Assembly: GCF_000412185.1 (NCBI RefSeq)
Contig: NZ_ASJA01000006.1
Location: forward strand, 93,229 to 157,228
Reading direction: 5' to 3'
Origin: Euryhalocaulis caribicus
Lineage (GTDB): Bacteria; Pseudomonadota; Alphaproteobacteria; Caulobacterales; Maricaulaceae
Length of the DNA: 64,000 nt
The translations under genes were made by a program, and so were the position numbers. Positions 28,330-38,192 of the stretch are shown here, piece after piece (positions within the stretch are counted from its first letter, which is position 1; each line of letters begins with the position of its first letter). The notes under the pieces were generated by a model, which was given only the letters and a program-made list of their open reading frames with translations, was not told the origin of the DNA and did not search any database.

Positions 28330-30143
28330 CGGTCTTCGCCGTCCTTGTTTTCGCGGTTCTCTCCGAACGGGGCGGTCAATACATTGGTGCGCGGGCGGAT
28401 CGCCACAAGCCTGGCGTCCGGGAAGGCGCCCAGAAGGGTCTGCGCGGCGGGGGAGGCCAGCGCGGCGTCGCGCTCCGCCTTTTCGCGGCGTTTGCGGATT
28501 TCGCCCAGCGTATCGCCGCCTTCGGCGTCCTTGTCGGCCACCACGACCCAGGCGCGGCCCGTCAGCTCCTGCAGCTTGCGCGACATGCGCTGGGCGAGGT
28601 CATAGGGCGCGCCCTCGATCGGCTGGAACACGACCTTGCCGGGCTGGAAGCTGATCGGCTTTGCGCAGCGCTCGATATCGAATTTCAGGTGCAGGTCGCG
28701 GGCCTCGCCGATCAGCTCCACCGCCTCGGCCAGCGTGTTGGGCGCGGGCGGCAGGTCATTGCCGTCATCGACCTCCTCAGGCTGCATCTGCAGGCGGGCC
28801 ACGGGCTGATCGCCGCCGCCGGAGGTCTGGCCGGAGCGCGTTTCGGACCCGCGCGCCTCTGCGCCGCCGGAGCCCGAAGGCGGCGGCGGGGGCGGGGCCG
28901 AAGCGCCGGAGGCTTCGCCCGCCAGCCGGCGCGCCGCTTCCTCGGGCGAGGGCAGGCCGGCGGCGACGGCGAGGCGCAGAATGGTCATCTCGGCCGCTGC
29001 CAGCGGGTCGGGCGCGATGCGCGCTTCCTCATGCCCCTTCAAGAGGACCTGCCAGATGCGCGAGAGCTGGCCCTGGCTGAGCTTGCCGGCGAGGTCTTTC
29101 AGGCGGGCCGCGTGATCGGGCGCGGCGTCGAAATCCGCCTCATCGCCCAGCGCGGCGGCGCGGGAGAGTTCATGCGAATAATCCAGCATGTCGCGCAATA
29201 TGGTCAGCGGGTCGGCGCCGTAGCTGTATTGTTCGTGAATCTCTTTAGAGGCGGCGGCTGCGTCGCCCCGCGCGGCGGCCTCGAACAGGTCCAGCACGCG
29301 GGCGCGGTCGGCCAGGCCCAGCATGTCGCGCACGGCAGCCGCATCCACCTCCTGCCCTTCGTCGGCCTGCACGATGGCCTGGTCGAGCAGGGAGAGGGCG
29401 TCGCGGACCGAGCCTTCGGCAGCGCGGGCGATCAGGCGCAGGCCGTCCTCGCCGACATTGGCGTTCTCCTTCCCGCAGACGCCCTGAAGGTGGGCGACCA
29501 GCGTGGGGGAGTCGACGCGCTTGAGGTCGAAACGCTGACAGCGGGAAAGGACGGTGACCGGGACCTTGCGGATCTCGGTGGTCGCGAAGACGAATTTCAC
29601 GTGGGGCGGAGGCTCCTCCAGCGTCTTCAACAGGGCGTTGAAGGAGTGGCCGGAGAGCATGTGGACCTCGTCCACGATATAGACCTTGTAGCGCGCCTGA
29701 ACCGGGGCGTAGCGCACGCCGTCCAGAAGCTCGCGCATTTCGTCGACGCCGGTGTGGGAGGCGGCGTCCATCTCGATCACGTCCGGGTGGCGGGAGGTCA
29801 TGATCGCTTCGCAATGCCGGCCCGGCGGATGCAGGTCGATCTGCGGCTCGTGAACCTCGTCCGTCTCGTAATTGAGGGCGCGGGCGAGCAGGCGGGCGGT
29901 GGTCGTCTTGCCGATGCCGCGAACGCCGGTGAGCATGTAGGCGTGGGCGATGCGGCCGGCGCCGAAGGCGTTGCGCAGCGTGCGCACCATCGCGTCCTGG
30001 CCGATCATGTCCTCGAAACTGGCGGGGCGGTATTTGCGGGCCAGCACCTGATAGTCCCGCGCAGCCTGTTGCGGCGCGGGGTCCAGGCCCATGTCGAGGG
30101 TGGCGTCGTCCCTGACGGACTCCGTTTCCGGCGAGTCGTCCAT
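28326..30143 (-). CDS. dnaX: DNA polymerase III subunit gamma/tau
   Basis: The product has 605 residues. The AAA+ clamp-loader domain has Walker A TGVRGIGKTTTARLLA (about 62-77), Walker B VYIVDEVHML, and sensor/SRC motifs (TTEIRKVPVTVLSRCQ). It forms the motor that loads the beta clamp. The four-cysteine zinc site of E. coli DnaX is missing: the insert reads HEPQIDLHPPGRHCEAIM, as I recall from other alphaproteobacteria, so this is a clade trait. A Pro/Gly-rich linker (about 405-440) separates the tau C-terminal domain. SRP RNA lies 60 bases upstream on the same strand. Confidence 0.95.
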   Translation of the reverse strand: MDDSPETESVRDDATLDMGLDPAPQQAARDYQVLARKYRPASFEDMIGQDAMVRTLRNAFGAGRIAHAYMLTGVRGIGKTTTARLLARALNYETDEVHEPQIDLHPPGRHCEAIMTSRHPDVIEMDAASHTGVDEMRELLDGVRYAPVQARYKVYIVDEVHMLSGHSFNALLKTLEEPPPHVKFVFATTEIRKVPVTVLSRCQRFDLKRVDSPTLVAHLQGVCGKENANVGEDGLRLIARAAEGSVRDALSLLDQAIVQADEGQEVDAAAVRDMLGLADRARVLDLFEAAARGDAAAASKEIHEQYSYGADPLTILRDMLDYSHELSRAAALGDEADFDAAPDHAARLKDLAGKLSQGQLSRIWQVLLKGHEEARIAPDPLAAAEMTILRLAVAAGLPSPEEAARRLAGEASGASAPPPPPPSGSGGAEARGSETRSGQTSGGGDQPVARLQMQPEEVDDGNDLPPAPNTLAEAVELIGEARDLHLKFDIERCAKPISFQPGKVVFQPIEGAPYDLAQRMSRKLQELTGRAWVVVADKDAEGGDTLGEIRKRREKAERDAALASPAAQTLLGAFPDARLVAIRPRTNVLTAPFGENRENKDGEDR

Positions 30144-30206
30144 AGGCCCAGTCTTAATGGAGGCGGACGGCGCGGGCGAGTCGGCGGCGCTGCTTAAACT
30201 GTGGGG

Positions 30207-30297
30207 AAAACGGAAGACCGGACAGCGACCCGGAGAAATCTCGTTACGGCTGCTTCCTTCCGGACCTGACCGGGTTGGCGAGGACTCCGTCCGCCGC
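30207..30297 (-). ncRNA. ffs: signal recognition particle RNA (small bacterial 4.5S type)
   Basis: The complement of 30248-30271 reads GGTCAGGTCCGGAAGGAAGC and on to AGCC, the universal SRP domain IV apical loop. Flanking arms pair: ACCCGG with CCGGGT, and further out ACGGAG with CTTCCGT. A TTTT run follows the 3' arm. The position immediately upstream of dnaX is the usual alphaproteobacterial site. Ends are estimated from pairing. With Ffh it targets membrane proteins. Confidence 0.95.
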
Positions 30298-30386
30298 CGA
30301 TCTTCCTGAAAGGGTATATCGCGTTTCAGGGCTTCGCGTGCAAGGCGCCGCCTCAGGAAGTTTCCATGGGGGCGGCGCCGGACGCA

Positions 30387-30419
30387 GTTCCGCGCCGGGA
30401 GAGGGGCCCGGCGCGGAAC
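30387..30419 (-). terminator. strong hairpin after the urcA gene
   Basis: A 13-bp perfect stem (GTTCCGCGCCGGG with its complement at 30407-30419) has a 7-base loop. No T-run follows, so termination may be weak or Rho-assisted. It lies about 28 bases beyond the stop of the UrcA gene. Confidence 0.5.
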
Positions 30420-30446
30420 CTTCTGCGGCTTGACGGCGGGGGCTGT

Positions 30447-30818
30447 TCAGTCGCCGCCGGCCCTTGCCAGCTTGATACGCGAGGCGGCGTAACGCTGGCG
30501 GTCCTCCTGCGCGATACGGACGGTGGGGTTGCCGCTGGCCCCGTGATGCGCCCACAGGCGGTCATGGTCGACATCCTCGACCGCGGCCTGCACGGCGAAA
30601 GCGCGGCAATGGTTCAGCGCCTTGTATTCCTCCAGCCCGCGCATGCCTTGCCCGTCACAGGCGCTCCATGCGGCTTTCTCGATCTTGCCGTAGAAGCCGC
30701 CCACGGCGGCGTCACTGGCCAGATCATTGTCGGAATAGGTCAGCGTGACCTCACCCGCCTGAGCGGCGCCCGCAAGGGCGAAAAGGGCGGCGGCGGTAGC
30801 GACGAAAACGGTTTTCAT
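30447..30818 (-). CDS. UrcA-family protein
   Basis: The product has 123 residues from the ATG at 30818 (AGGAG upstream). A signal peptide (MKTVFVATAAALFALAGAAQA) is followed by VTLTYSDNDLASDAAVGGFYGKI and paired cysteines (SACDGQ, LNHCRAF), the pattern of the UrcA family common in Caulobacterales and Sphingomonadales. It is secreted to the periplasm; function is unknown. It stands alone between the SRP RNA and a porin-like gene. Confidence 0.75.
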   Translation of the reverse strand: MKTVFVATAAALFALAGAAQAGEVTLTYSDNDLASDAAVGGFYGKIEKAAWSACDGQGMRGLEEYKALNHCRAFAVQAAVEDVDHDRLWAHHGASGNPTVRIAQEDRQRYAASRIKLARAGGD

Positions 30819-31023
30819 TGTTCTAAGGCTCCTGTCCTTGAGCGGTCCCACGCAGCGGACCCTTCTTCAGCGGTCCGCAATCGACAGGAGGCATGATGCG
30901 GCGCGCCAGCTTGCCGCAGGCTGTGCCCGGGGTGAGATTTTCGTCACCCGGCCGTCAGTTTGTGTCCGGCGGATGAAGCGGCGGACAGGCCGGGGACAGG
31001 AACCGGCCATGCCCGGACATGAC

Positions 31024-31060
31024 TGCGCCCCCGCCGGGGGGAGGATCCAGCGGGGGCGCA
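31024..31060 (-). terminator. hairpin after the outer-membrane barrel gene
   Basis: The stem TGCGCCCCCGC / GCGGGGGCGCA, with a 15-base loop, starts about 40 bases past the stop. There is no T-run. It is a likely transcription end for the barrel gene. Confidence 0.45.
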
Positions 31061-31100
31061 GGGTTTAACGCGAGCCTCGAGAGAGGCGCGTCAGGCGGCT

Positions 31101-31712
31101 TTAGAACTTGCGAACATAGGAAATGGTCGCGGAGTCGGCGTCGCCATTGTCGAACTCGTAACGGGTATATTCGGCCCGCACGCCGTTCTTGCCGGCGAAC
31201 ATCCACTCGGCGCCGCCGCCAGCGGCAAAGCCGAGATCGCCGCCATCCTCGATGCCCGGAACGCTTTCGCCTTGCTGATCAACCGCGGCGTCGATGTCGA
31301 TGGAGGCATCGACCACGCCGGCGCGCGCGAACACGTCAAAGGTCGGGGTGACGGGGTAGGACGCCTTGGCGAAGGCGCCGACCTGGTGGTTCAGGTCAGC
31401 GTCAGCCTGACCGGTCACCGGGTTGCCGTCTTCGTTCTCGAAGTCGAAATTGCCGATGCTGTCATCGCTGAGGCCAATGCTGCCTTCGGCCTCAAGGGCG
31501 AAGAACTCGTTGAACTCATAGCCGCCGCGCAGGGTGGCGGCGTCAAAGTCCGGGCCGTCGAAGTCCAGATCGCCATCGGTGGAGTCGCCCAGGGCGAAGT
31601 AGGAGTAACCCAGATTGCCGTAGAAGCCTTTATTGTCGTCATTGGTCTGGGCATGGGCAGCGCCACTCATCAGGGCGACGCCGGCGGCGGTTAGCAGAAC
31701 GGTCTTGAACAT
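31101..31712 (-). CDS. outer-membrane beta-barrel protein (OmpA-like barrel)
   Basis: The product has 203 residues with a signal peptide (MFKTVLLTAAGVALMSGAAHAQ). Eight or so amphipathic strands follow (GFYGNLGYSYFALGDS, LRGGYEFNEFFALEAEGSIGL, GVRAEYTRYEFDNGDA), and the chain ends SYVRKF with a terminal Phe, as expected for a small porin-like barrel of the OMP_b-brl group. Acidic loops dominate (DGDLDFDGPDFDA). No OmpA peptidoglycan domain is present. It is alone on its strand, divergent from nudC. Confidence 0.85.
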   Translation of the reverse strand: MFKTVLLTAAGVALMSGAAHAQTNDDNKGFYGNLGYSYFALGDSTDGDLDFDGPDFDAATLRGGYEFNEFFALEAEGSIGLSDDSIGNFDFENEDGNPVTGQADADLNHQVGAFAKASYPVTPTFDVFARAGVVDASIDIDAAVDQQGESVPGIEDGGDLGFAAGGGAEWMFAGKNGVRAEYTRYEFDNGDADSATISYVRKF

Positions 31713-31856
31713 TGTTGTCAGTCCTTTTTTGTCCGGGGGTTTTAAAGACCCCTTCTCTCAACGCGCCGGACTTGGGATTCCGTCTCCCCTGACGTAAGGG
31801 GGGCAGGTGCAATTCCAGCGCGGGCGTGACAGCGCGCAGGTCCGAAAAGGTGTTCC

Positions 31857-32762
31857 ATGCCGTCAGCAGATATCCTTGCCTTTACGCAGTCGCCGCTGGA
31901 CCGGGGCGGCAACAACCGTACCGATGAAAGCTGGATCGCGGAGCAGGCGGAATCCCCGCAGGCGCGGGCGATCCTGTACTGGCGGGGGCAACCTTTTGTG
32001 GATTCCGGGCAACTGGTCTGGATCAAGGGCGCCGCGCTGGACTGGCTGCCCGTGGAAGGGCCGCTGATATTTCTGGGGTTGCAGGACGGCGCGCCGCGAC
32101 TCGCCGCCATGCTGGACCCCGATATCGAGGCGCCGGATCCGGGCGTTGCGGGTGAATTCATGGACCTGCGGATGGGCGCGGCGAGCCTGAGCGCCGACGA
32201 GGCGGGGATCGCCGGTCACGCGCGGTCGCTGATCGAGTGGCGGGGGCGTCACCAGCATTGCGCCGTCTGCGGCGCGCGCACCCGGCAGGCCGAAGGCGGC
32301 GGCAAGCGCGTGTGCACCCAATGCGAGGCGGAGCATTTTCCGCGCGTCGATCCGGTGGCGATCATGTGGATCACCGAAGGCGGGCGGGCGCTGCTGGGGC
32401 GTCAGGGCTATTGGCCGGAGGGGATTTATTCTGCGCTGGCGGGCTTCATAGAGCCGGGCGAGACCATAGAGGACGCCTGCCGCCGGGAAACGATGGAAGA
32501 GGCGGGCGTGGAGCTGGGCGCGGTGCGCTATGTCGAGAGCCAGCCCTGGCCCTTTCCCTCATCGCTGATGATCGGATTGCACGCGGACGCCCGGAGCGTC
32601 GAAATCAAGATTGACGCCAAGGAACTTGAAGATGCGCGCTGGTACAGCCGTGAAGAGGTCGCCGCCGCGCTGGAAGGGCGCAGCGAAACCCTGGTCATGC
32701 CGCCCAGCGCCGCGATTGCGCGCCGGCTGGCCGAACGCTGGATCGCCGGAGAACTCGGCTAG
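31857..32762 (+). CDS. nudC: NAD(+)/NADH pyrophosphatase NudC
   Basis: The product has 301 residues. A zinc ribbon HCAVCGARTRQ ... VCTQCEAEHFPR (about 133-160) precedes the Nudix box GFIEPGETIEDACRRETMEE. The NudC-specific SQPWPFPSSLMIGL follows. It hydrolyses NADH/NAD and removes NAD caps from RNA. The start has AAAGGTG upstream. The stop overlaps the convergent AhpD-like gene on CTAG (32759-32762). Confidence 0.94.
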   Translation: MPSADILAFTQSPLDRGGNNRTDESWIAEQAESPQARAILYWRGQPFVDSGQLVWIKGAALDWLPVEGPLIFLGLQDGAPRLAAMLDPDIEAPDPGVAGEFMDLRMGAASLSADEAGIAGHARSLIEWRGRHQHCAVCGARTRQAEGGGKRVCTQCEAEHFPRVDPVAIMWITEGGRALLGRQGYWPEGIYSALAGFIEPGETIEDACRRETMEEAGVELGAVRYVESQPWPFPSSLMIGLHADARSVEIKIDAKELEDARWYSREEVAAALEGRSETLVMPPSAAIARRLAERWIAGELG

Positions 32763-33337
32763 GCTTGCGAGGCGTCGTCCGGGATGCCCGCCCCGTCCCA
32801 TGAAAACTGGCCAAACTTTTTGTCCAGCGCCGTGCCGGTGATGTGATTGACGTAGTTGGACAGGGTCTTGTGGGCGACGCCCAGCACCACTTCCAGCACG
32901 TTTTCCCGGGTAAAGCCCGCCTCGATGAAGGCCGCGACCTCCTCTTCCGGCGCCCAGCCGCGCTCGCGGATGACGGTTTCGGTGAAGACGCGCAGGGTTT
33001 CCAGCCGATCGTCCGCGATGGGGTCGCCTTCCCGGATTGCCTCGATGACGGCGTCATCGACCCGGCCGGACTTTGCCATGCCGGTATGGGCGGCGACACA
33101 ATAATGGCACTCATTCTCCGCCGCGGCCGCCAGCCAGACGACATGGCGTTCCGCCGTGGAGAGGGACGAACCGGCGAAGATTTCCGTCATCTGCAGATAG
33201 GCTTTCAGTGCGGCGGGCGACTCCGCCAGATTGCCATAGAGATTGGGAACGAAGCCCAGCTTGTCCTTTTGCGCTTTCAACAGGTCGCGCGCGCCTTCGG
33301 GCGCTGTTTCGGGCGTATGGGTCTTGAACCGGGTCAT
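32759..33337 (-). CDS. carboxymuconolactone decarboxylase (AhpD/peroxidase-related) family protein
   Basis: The product has 192 residues. The CMD helix carries ENECHYCVAAHTGMAKSG, with the CxxC and conserved His of AhpD-like alkylhydroperoxidases; GFVPNLYGNLAESPAALKAY is the usual N-terminal block of the peroxidase-related group. It probably acts in hydroperoxide reduction; the reductant partner is unknown. The gene is convergent with nudC. Confidence 0.88.
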   Translation of the reverse strand: MTRFKTHTPETAPEGARDLLKAQKDKLGFVPNLYGNLAESPAALKAYLQMTEIFAGSSLSTAERHVVWLAAAAENECHYCVAAHTGMAKSGRVDDAVIEAIREGDPIADDRLETLRVFTETVIRERGWAPEEEVAAFIEAGFTRENVLEVVLGVAHKTLSNYVNHITGTALDKKFGQFSWDGAGIPDDASQA

Positions 33338-33385
33338 GGGGCGGGTCTCCAGTCTGTTCGCTGTCCGTCGGGCGCTAGATGGAAC

Positions 33386-33416
33386 GAAAAACGCCGCGCC
33401 CCAAGGGCGCGGCGCT
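33386..33416 (-). terminator. Rho-independent terminator of the tadG-like gene
   Basis: On the minus strand GCGCCGCGCCC, loop TTGG, GGCGCGGCG is followed by TTTTTC. It lies about 25 bases after the stop of the VWA gene. Confidence 0.88.
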
Positions 33417-33439
33417 GCACGAAAGCATGATTGGCGCGC

Positions 33440-35125
33440 TTACTGGCTGAGGCGCAGCTCCGTGATCTCGTTGACGATGGTCTCGAACGTCTCTTCCAGG
33501 TCACCGGGATTGGGCGACAGGAAGTAGCGATTTGAGCCGCTGGCGCAGTCCTCCATCAGGTCCTCGATGTCGTCGTCGTTCACGTCGAAGGCGATCGTGA
33601 AAACGGTGATCCCGGCCGCCTTGGCGTTCTCGCAGGTCTGCGCCGTGCGGGAATCCATTTCCTGACGAATTTCATTGGTGGTGTCAGGATTGGTCAGGAA
33701 ACGCGGGTTTTCCTGCCGCGCATAGCCATAGGGCGAATAAATCGACTTGTTATGGTTTTTGCCCCCCTGAGCCGTGATGTTGTTGGCGCCGTCAGTCAAC
33801 AGGATCAGGAATTTCTTCGTTTCCCGATCATCATAAGACGCGCCCTCCGTGAAAGGCGGCGTCGGGGACAGGGCGCGCCAGCCCCAGGCCACGCCTTCAT
33901 GGATATTGGTGTTGCCGTTGGCGTCCATCGCCTCAATGGCGCTGCGGATTTCGCTGAAACGCTCTGTCAGCGGTTGAATCGGTTTGGCGAGACAACCAGC
34001 ATTCGGGCCTTCATCGCTGCCGGCGTTGTAATCGCTGAGCCGGTATTTCGGCGCATAGAGTTGGCCTGTTTCCAGGTCGGATCTTCTGCCGTTATTATAA
34101 TCGCCGTTGTCGTACCAATCGTTGCCATCGTCATCCCAGTCACCGCCGTTATCATCATCATCGTCATCGTCGTCGGCGGTGTAGATGCGGCAAAGCAGCA
34201 AGGCCCAACCTGACAGTCCAGCGCAAGGGTCGTCGGGTTTGTCGTCTTCCGGCTCTTCCCAGTCGATGAGATAGTTGTTCGGATAATAGTCGCTGCTGCC
34301 CGACTTGAGATCCGGCTCATCCGGCGCGAAATAAATCTGGAAAAGCGTTTCCGGGATGGCGTTGTTCGGCGGCGTGTCGTTCACATCCAGCGGATAGGGC
34401 CGGGTTTCGACACAGCCGCCCCATTGCTGGCCGATCTGTTGCAGCGCGGTGAAGCGATTCAGGTTTCTGTCGAAGATTTCAGTGTGCTGATCCGCGCGCG
34501 CTTCCTTGTCCAGCCAGGCCGCAAGGGTCGCATCGTTGAAATTGTCCGGGCCGACATTGATGGCCGCCGTGAAGGGGACCAGTCCGATCTTGGTGGTGCC
34601 GGGCTTGGCTTCGGTCGAGGTCAGCGTATCGACCAGCGTGCGCGCGGAGCGTTTCAGGGAGGTCAGCTTGGAGCCGCGCATGGAGCCGGAATTATCCAGC
34701 ACCATGACGACCTCGACCTTGTGCGCGCCGCGGGTGGCCTGGGACATGGTGGAGACCGAGCGGTCATCCATCCCGAAGCCGGACAGGAACATCAGGTCAG
34801 CGGGAGATTCGCCGGTAACAGTGATGGAGTCATCGGCGCGTACAACCTGCAGGTTCTGAATTTCGCCGTCGAAATTGGCGTTGGCGAAGCGTGTCGCGGT
34901 TTCGATCACGTCCGCTTCGGAGCTGTTATACGGCATTTTCGCCGCCGCCAGCGCGGCCGCGTCCAGCGCGGACTGAAGGGCGGAGCGTTTGCCGTGCATG
35001 CCCGACAGGTCGACAGCCGCCCCGACCAGCAGGATCACGGGCAGGATCGAAAGGGCGAAAATGATCGCGGTATTGCCGCGCTCGTCGCCGGATATGCGTC
35101 TGAAGAATCGAATAAGTCCGGACAT
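33440..35125 (-). CDS. TadG-like protein: Flp pilus-type anchor plus VWA domain
   Basis: The product has 561 residues. The N-terminus ERGNTAIIFALSILPVILLVGAAVDL is the TadE/TadG prepilin-like membrane segment (about 15-40). The rest is periplasmic or extracellular, with a split von Willebrand A domain: MIDAS VMVLDNSGSMRGSKL near 140 and ILLTDGANN near 450. Between them lies an insertion with an Asp/Asn-rich stretch (about residues 315-345) made of repeated GAT/GAC codons. TadG takes part in tight-adherence pilus systems. No other tad genes are in the window. A terminator follows. Confidence 0.85.
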   Translation of the reverse strand: MSGLIRFFRRISGDERGNTAIIFALSILPVILLVGAAVDLSGMHGKRSALQSALDAAALAAAKMPYNSSEADVIETATRFANANFDGEIQNLQVVRADDSITVTGESPADLMFLSGFGMDDRSVSTMSQATRGAHKVEVVMVLDNSGSMRGSKLTSLKRSARTLVDTLTSTEAKPGTTKIGLVPFTAAINVGPDNFNDATLAAWLDKEARADQHTEIFDRNLNRFTALQQIGQQWGGCVETRPYPLDVNDTPPNNAIPETLFQIYFAPDEPDLKSGSSDYYPNNYLIDWEEPEDDKPDDPCAGLSGWALLLCRIYTADDDDDDDDNGGDWDDDGNDWYDNGDYNNGRRSDLETGQLYAPKYRLSDYNAGSDEGPNAGCLAKPIQPLTERFSEIRSAIEAMDANGNTNIHEGVAWGWRALSPTPPFTEGASYDDRETKKFLILLTDGANNITAQGGKNHNKSIYSPYGYARQENPRFLTNPDTTNEIRQEMDSRTAQTCENAKAAGITVFTIAFDVNDDDIEDLMEDCASGSNRYFLSPNPGDLEETFETIVNEITELRLSQ

Positions 35126-35219
35126 AGCGGTCCCCAGTGTTCGGGGCGTGAATGTAGGCCGGAGCTTTTAAATAGAGATTTATAGACGCGGTTAGCGCGC
35201 GATTAACGACATCGGAGAA

Positions 35220-36224
<1,005 letters not shown>

Positions 36225-36312
36225 GAAACATCGCTTAACCTGCCCTGACGCCGCGTCAAAGCGCTGACACATGCCGGACCTACAAAGCGCCGCGCCAAAA
36301 GGGGGAAACACG

Positions 36313-38142
36313 ATGACCAAGCTGGACCTGACACGCCGCAGCCTGATGGGGATTTTGGCCGGGGGCGCGGCCCTGCCCGCCGGGGCGCGGGCGCAATCGG
36401 AAGAGACCGCGGCTTTTACGCATGGCGTGGCCTCCGGCGATCCGCAGGCCGACCGGGTGATCCTGTGGACGCGCGCGGTTCCGCCGGGCGGCGGCGCGAC
36501 GGCGGTGCGCTGGGAAGTGGCGCGCGATGCGGAGATGGCGAACGTGGTGCGCCGCGGCGCGGCGGAAACCGGGCCGGGGCGTGATTTCTGCGTGAAGATT
36601 GACGCGGACGGGTTGTCGCCGGGCCAGACCTATTTCTATCGCTTCCGGGCGGGGGACAATGTCTCCCCCGTCGGGCGCACGCGCACCCTGCCGGGGGCGG
36701 ACGCGGGGCAGGCGAAACTGGCGGCGGTTTCCTGCTCCAATTTTCCGGCGGGTTATTTCAATGTCTACCGGGTGGTGGCCGAGCGCGACGACCTCGACGC
36801 CGTGGTGCATCTGGGCGACTACATCTACGAATACGCAGCCGGGGGCTACGCCACCGAATGGGGCATGGAAAACGGGCGGGGGCCGGACCCCGCGCACGAG
36901 ATTGTCAGCCTGGACGACTACCGCACGCGCTACGCTCAGTATCGCGGCGACGCGGACCTGCAGGCGGCGCACGCGGCGCATCCCTTTATCTGCGTCTGGG
37001 ACGATCACGAGACGGCCAATGACAGCTGGTCCGGCGGCGCGGAGAACCATAATAAGGGCGAGGGCGCATGGGACGCCCGCAAGCGCGCCGCGGTGCAGGC
37101 CTATATGGAATGGATGCCGATCCGGGAGCCGGAAGCGGGCCGGGCGCGCGAGGCGATCTGGCGCAGCTTCGATTTCGGGCAGGCGGCCAGCCTGGTGATG
37201 CTGGAAACGCGGCTGACCGCGCGGTCGGCGCAGGCCAGTTTTTCGGAGGGGCTGACCTATCCGGAAATGGCGTTCGACGTGTCCGGGGCGGAACCGGTGA
37301 TGGCCGATGCGGGGGCGGACGGGCCGGGCATCGAGCGGCTGCCGGCGCTGGTGGAGCGCACGCGGGACGGCTGGCGGGAGATCACCGGCTATCGGGAGCT
37401 GAAGCGGCTGTCGGAACGGCGCAAGCTGCCGCGCAATGTGAAGCGGCGGCCGGACGTGGCGGCCTTCATGGCGGAGACCAATGCGGCGGACCGCGAATTG
37501 ATGGGCGCAGCGCAGCTGGATTTCGTGGCGGGAGAGATGGAGCGGTCGCGCCGCGCCGGCGTGGCGTGGCAGGCGCTGGGCAATCAGGTGATCATGGCGC
37601 GGGTGCGCGGGCCGCGCTACGCGCAGGACCTGCCCTGGTGGTACAGGGCGATGATGAATCGCGGGCAGGGGGCGGAGGCGAACATGGCCTTCCTGGAACG
37701 CTCGCACTGGGAATTGCCGATGAATCTGGACGCCTGGGACGGTTATGGCGCCGAGCGGGAGCGCCTGTATGACGCGGCGCGCGATGCGGGCGCGAACCTG
37801 GCGGCGCTGACCGGCGACACGCACGCCTTCTGGGCCAATGACCTGACCGACGCGGCCGGGGGGCGGCGCGGGGTGGAGTTCGGCGTGACCAGCGTTTCCA
37901 GCCCCGGCATGTATTCCGATTATCAGGCGCCGTTCGTGGATTTCGGCAAGATGGTCGAAGACGCCGCCGAGGATGTTCAGCACATGAACTGGAAAGACCG
38001 CGGCTGCTTGATCCTGACCTTCACGCGGGACAGCTCCAGCGGGGAGTATGTCCGCGTTTCAACCATCGAAAGCCGGACGTTCAATCGCGAAACCTATGCG
38101 GTGTGGGGCGCGGAGCCGGGCGGGAAGATCGCCCGGGGCTGA
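36313..38142 (+). CDS. phoD: alkaline phosphatase D (PhoD-like)
   Basis: The product has 609 residues from the ATG at 36313 (AAGGGGGAAA upstream). A Tat signal (TRRSLMGILAGGAAL) is followed by an N-terminal Ig-like domain and the calcium/iron phosphatase core: HLGDYIYEY, VWDDHETANDSWSGGAENH and ALTGDTHAFWAND carry the metal ligands. PhoD hydrolyses phosphodiesters and monoesters after Tat export. There is no PhoB box I can identify upstream. Length is slightly above the Bacillus enzyme. Confidence 0.93.
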   Translation: MTKLDLTRRSLMGILAGGAALPAGARAQSEETAAFTHGVASGDPQADRVILWTRAVPPGGGATAVRWEVARDAEMANVVRRGAAETGPGRDFCVKIDADGLSPGQTYFYRFRAGDNVSPVGRTRTLPGADAGQAKLAAVSCSNFPAGYFNVYRVVAERDDLDAVVHLGDYIYEYAAGGYATEWGMENGRGPDPAHEIVSLDDYRTRYAQYRGDADLQAAHAAHPFICVWDDHETANDSWSGGAENHNKGEGAWDARKRAAVQAYMEWMPIREPEAGRAREAIWRSFDFGQAASLVMLETRLTARSAQASFSEGLTYPEMAFDVSGAEPVMADAGADGPGIERLPALVERTRDGWREITGYRELKRLSERRKLPRNVKRRPDVAAFMAETNAADRELMGAAQLDFVAGEMERSRRAGVAWQALGNQVIMARVRGPRYAQDLPWWYRAMMNRGQGAEANMAFLERSHWELPMNLDAWDGYGAERERLYDAARDAGANLAALTGDTHAFWANDLTDAAGGRRGVEFGVTSVSSPGMYSDYQAPFVDFGKMVEDAAEDVQHMNWKDRGCLILTFTRDSSSGEYVRVSTIESRTFNRETYAVWGAEPGGKIARG

Positions 38143-38192
38143 CGCGCCGCCGCGCCATATTCTGGCCCCGCGGGACGGGGTAGCTTTCACCC

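Noticed and set aside
28326..30143. Loss of the zinc-binding cysteines in DnaX as an anomaly
   Set aside because: From memory, other alphaproteobacterial DnaX proteins share the same cysteine-poor insert, so this is a clade feature.
36280..37983. A 567-codon open frame antisense to phoD
   Set aside because: PhoD carries all family motifs on the plus strand; the antisense product is an Arg/His/Pro-rich shadow.
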